From Podaxis mareebaensis (lineage: Eukaryota; Basidiomycota; Agaricomycetes; Agaricales; Agaricaceae): a stretch of 43,121 nucleotides of DNA. This document shows positions 42,800 through 43,121 of this stretch, piece by piece. Both the position numbers and the translations under genes were made by a program. The stretch spans positions 1 through 43,121 of the forward strand of contig JAEUWP010000150.1 in the NCBI GenBank assembly GCA_018524725.1, in the 5' to 3' direction. The notes beneath the pieces were generated by a model, which was not told the DNA's origin, ran no database searches, and saw only the letters and a list, made by a program, of their open reading frames with translations. Each line of letters starts with the position of its first letter. Within the stretch, counting starts at the first letter, position 1.

Positions 42800-43121
42800 T
42801 GTTACACTCCTCTCGCTTCCGCCGCCATCTATGCCCTTCTGGATCTCCGCCTTGTCATCTGTCAACCATCTTTCCATCTCTCAACTTCAAGCATCCACCT
42901 TGACCCGCCCTCCATTGCAACCTCAGTCTCACCTTGGATCTTCCAAAGGAGCATTATGTTTAGCACTCGGGCTTGGTGATATGTTGTGTAATAATAGCTT
43001 GCCTTCTGTAGATCTCATCTTACCTCGGGCTCGGCCTTCTATACTTAGAGCACTGAAGTAGTTATGAAGATTCTCCTTTAGGACATGTAAGATAGCAATC
43101 ACCCTAGTATTTAGATAGCTC
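42800..43121 (+). repeat. 3' LTR (truncated by window end)
   Basis: Matches 34290-34611 with 13 base differences, all at sites that read CG, TG or CA in the two copies. The remaining half lies beyond the window. Confidence 0.92.

Larger units (their letters stand above)
34290..43121 (+). mobile_element. Ty3/gypsy chromovirus LTR retrotransposon (right end cut by window)
   Basis: It has a 5' LTR (34290-34935), a gag-like frame (to TAG 37406), pol (37450-41142) in the order protease, reverse transcriptase, RNase H, integrase, chromodomain, a third overlapping ORF (from 41129), a purine tract and the first 322 bases of the 3' LTR. Twenty-one in-frame stops break the three frames; all are TGA. 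The LTRs differ only at CpG-derived sites. The insertion lies in or beside repeat copy B. The target duplication cannot be checked because the right end lies outside the window. Confidence 0.93.

Overview
The window reads as nuclear DNA of an agaricomycete-type basidiomycete. Host genes are cut by many GT-AG introns of about 50-60 bp; the ABC transporter alone has about 33 exons. Gene families typical of these fungi are present: an AA9 polysaccharide monooxygenase, a NACHT NTPase, a TKL kinase, a Tad-like LINE and a Ty3/gypsy chromovirus. The exact species cannot be read from the sequence.

Layout. Positions 1-16,300 are CpG-replete host DNA: a possible minus-strand gene end (55-327), a broken AA9 LPMO gene (2187-3301, minus), an intact predicted secreted metal-hydrolase-like gene (4896-6162, plus), an intact full-length ABCC-type transporter (6473-13561, minus), a broken SAP-like gene, a partial hypothetical gene and an intact single-exon F-box gene (15314-16288). 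From about 16.3 kb the sequence becomes strikingly poor in CpG. It holds a NACHT NTPase pseudogene, two copies of a roughly 0.6-kb dispersed repeat, and a minus-strand locus in which a MATH-USP (Ubp15/USP7-like) domain set appears spliced in frame to a TKL protein kinase. A complete LINE follows (26657-33522) with 15-bp target duplications and a poly(A) tail, then a chromodomain Ty3/gypsy element (34290 to beyond the window end) with both LTRs visible.

The unifying signal is CpG-directed C-to-T mutation. The two LTRs of the gypsy element differ at 13 positions in 322 aligned bases, and every difference lies in a CpG/TpG/CpA site. Its three reading frames are interrupted by 21 in-frame stops, all TGA (the only stop that CpG decay of a sense codon, CGA, can produce), while gag and pol end at TAG. 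The USP-kinase locus, the NACHT pseudogene and the LINE show the same mark (TGA stops, Arg to Cys/His/Trp, Asp to Asn at catalytic sites) with little or no frame breakage. This suggests a RIP-like or methylation-driven process on repeated DNA rather than slow decay.

The most novel candidates are the pseudo-deubiquitinase/kinase chimera, a third gypsy ORF with paired zinc knuckles downstream of the integrase, a possible Tf1-like self-priming site, and the single-frame ORF1-ORF2 organisation of the LINE.
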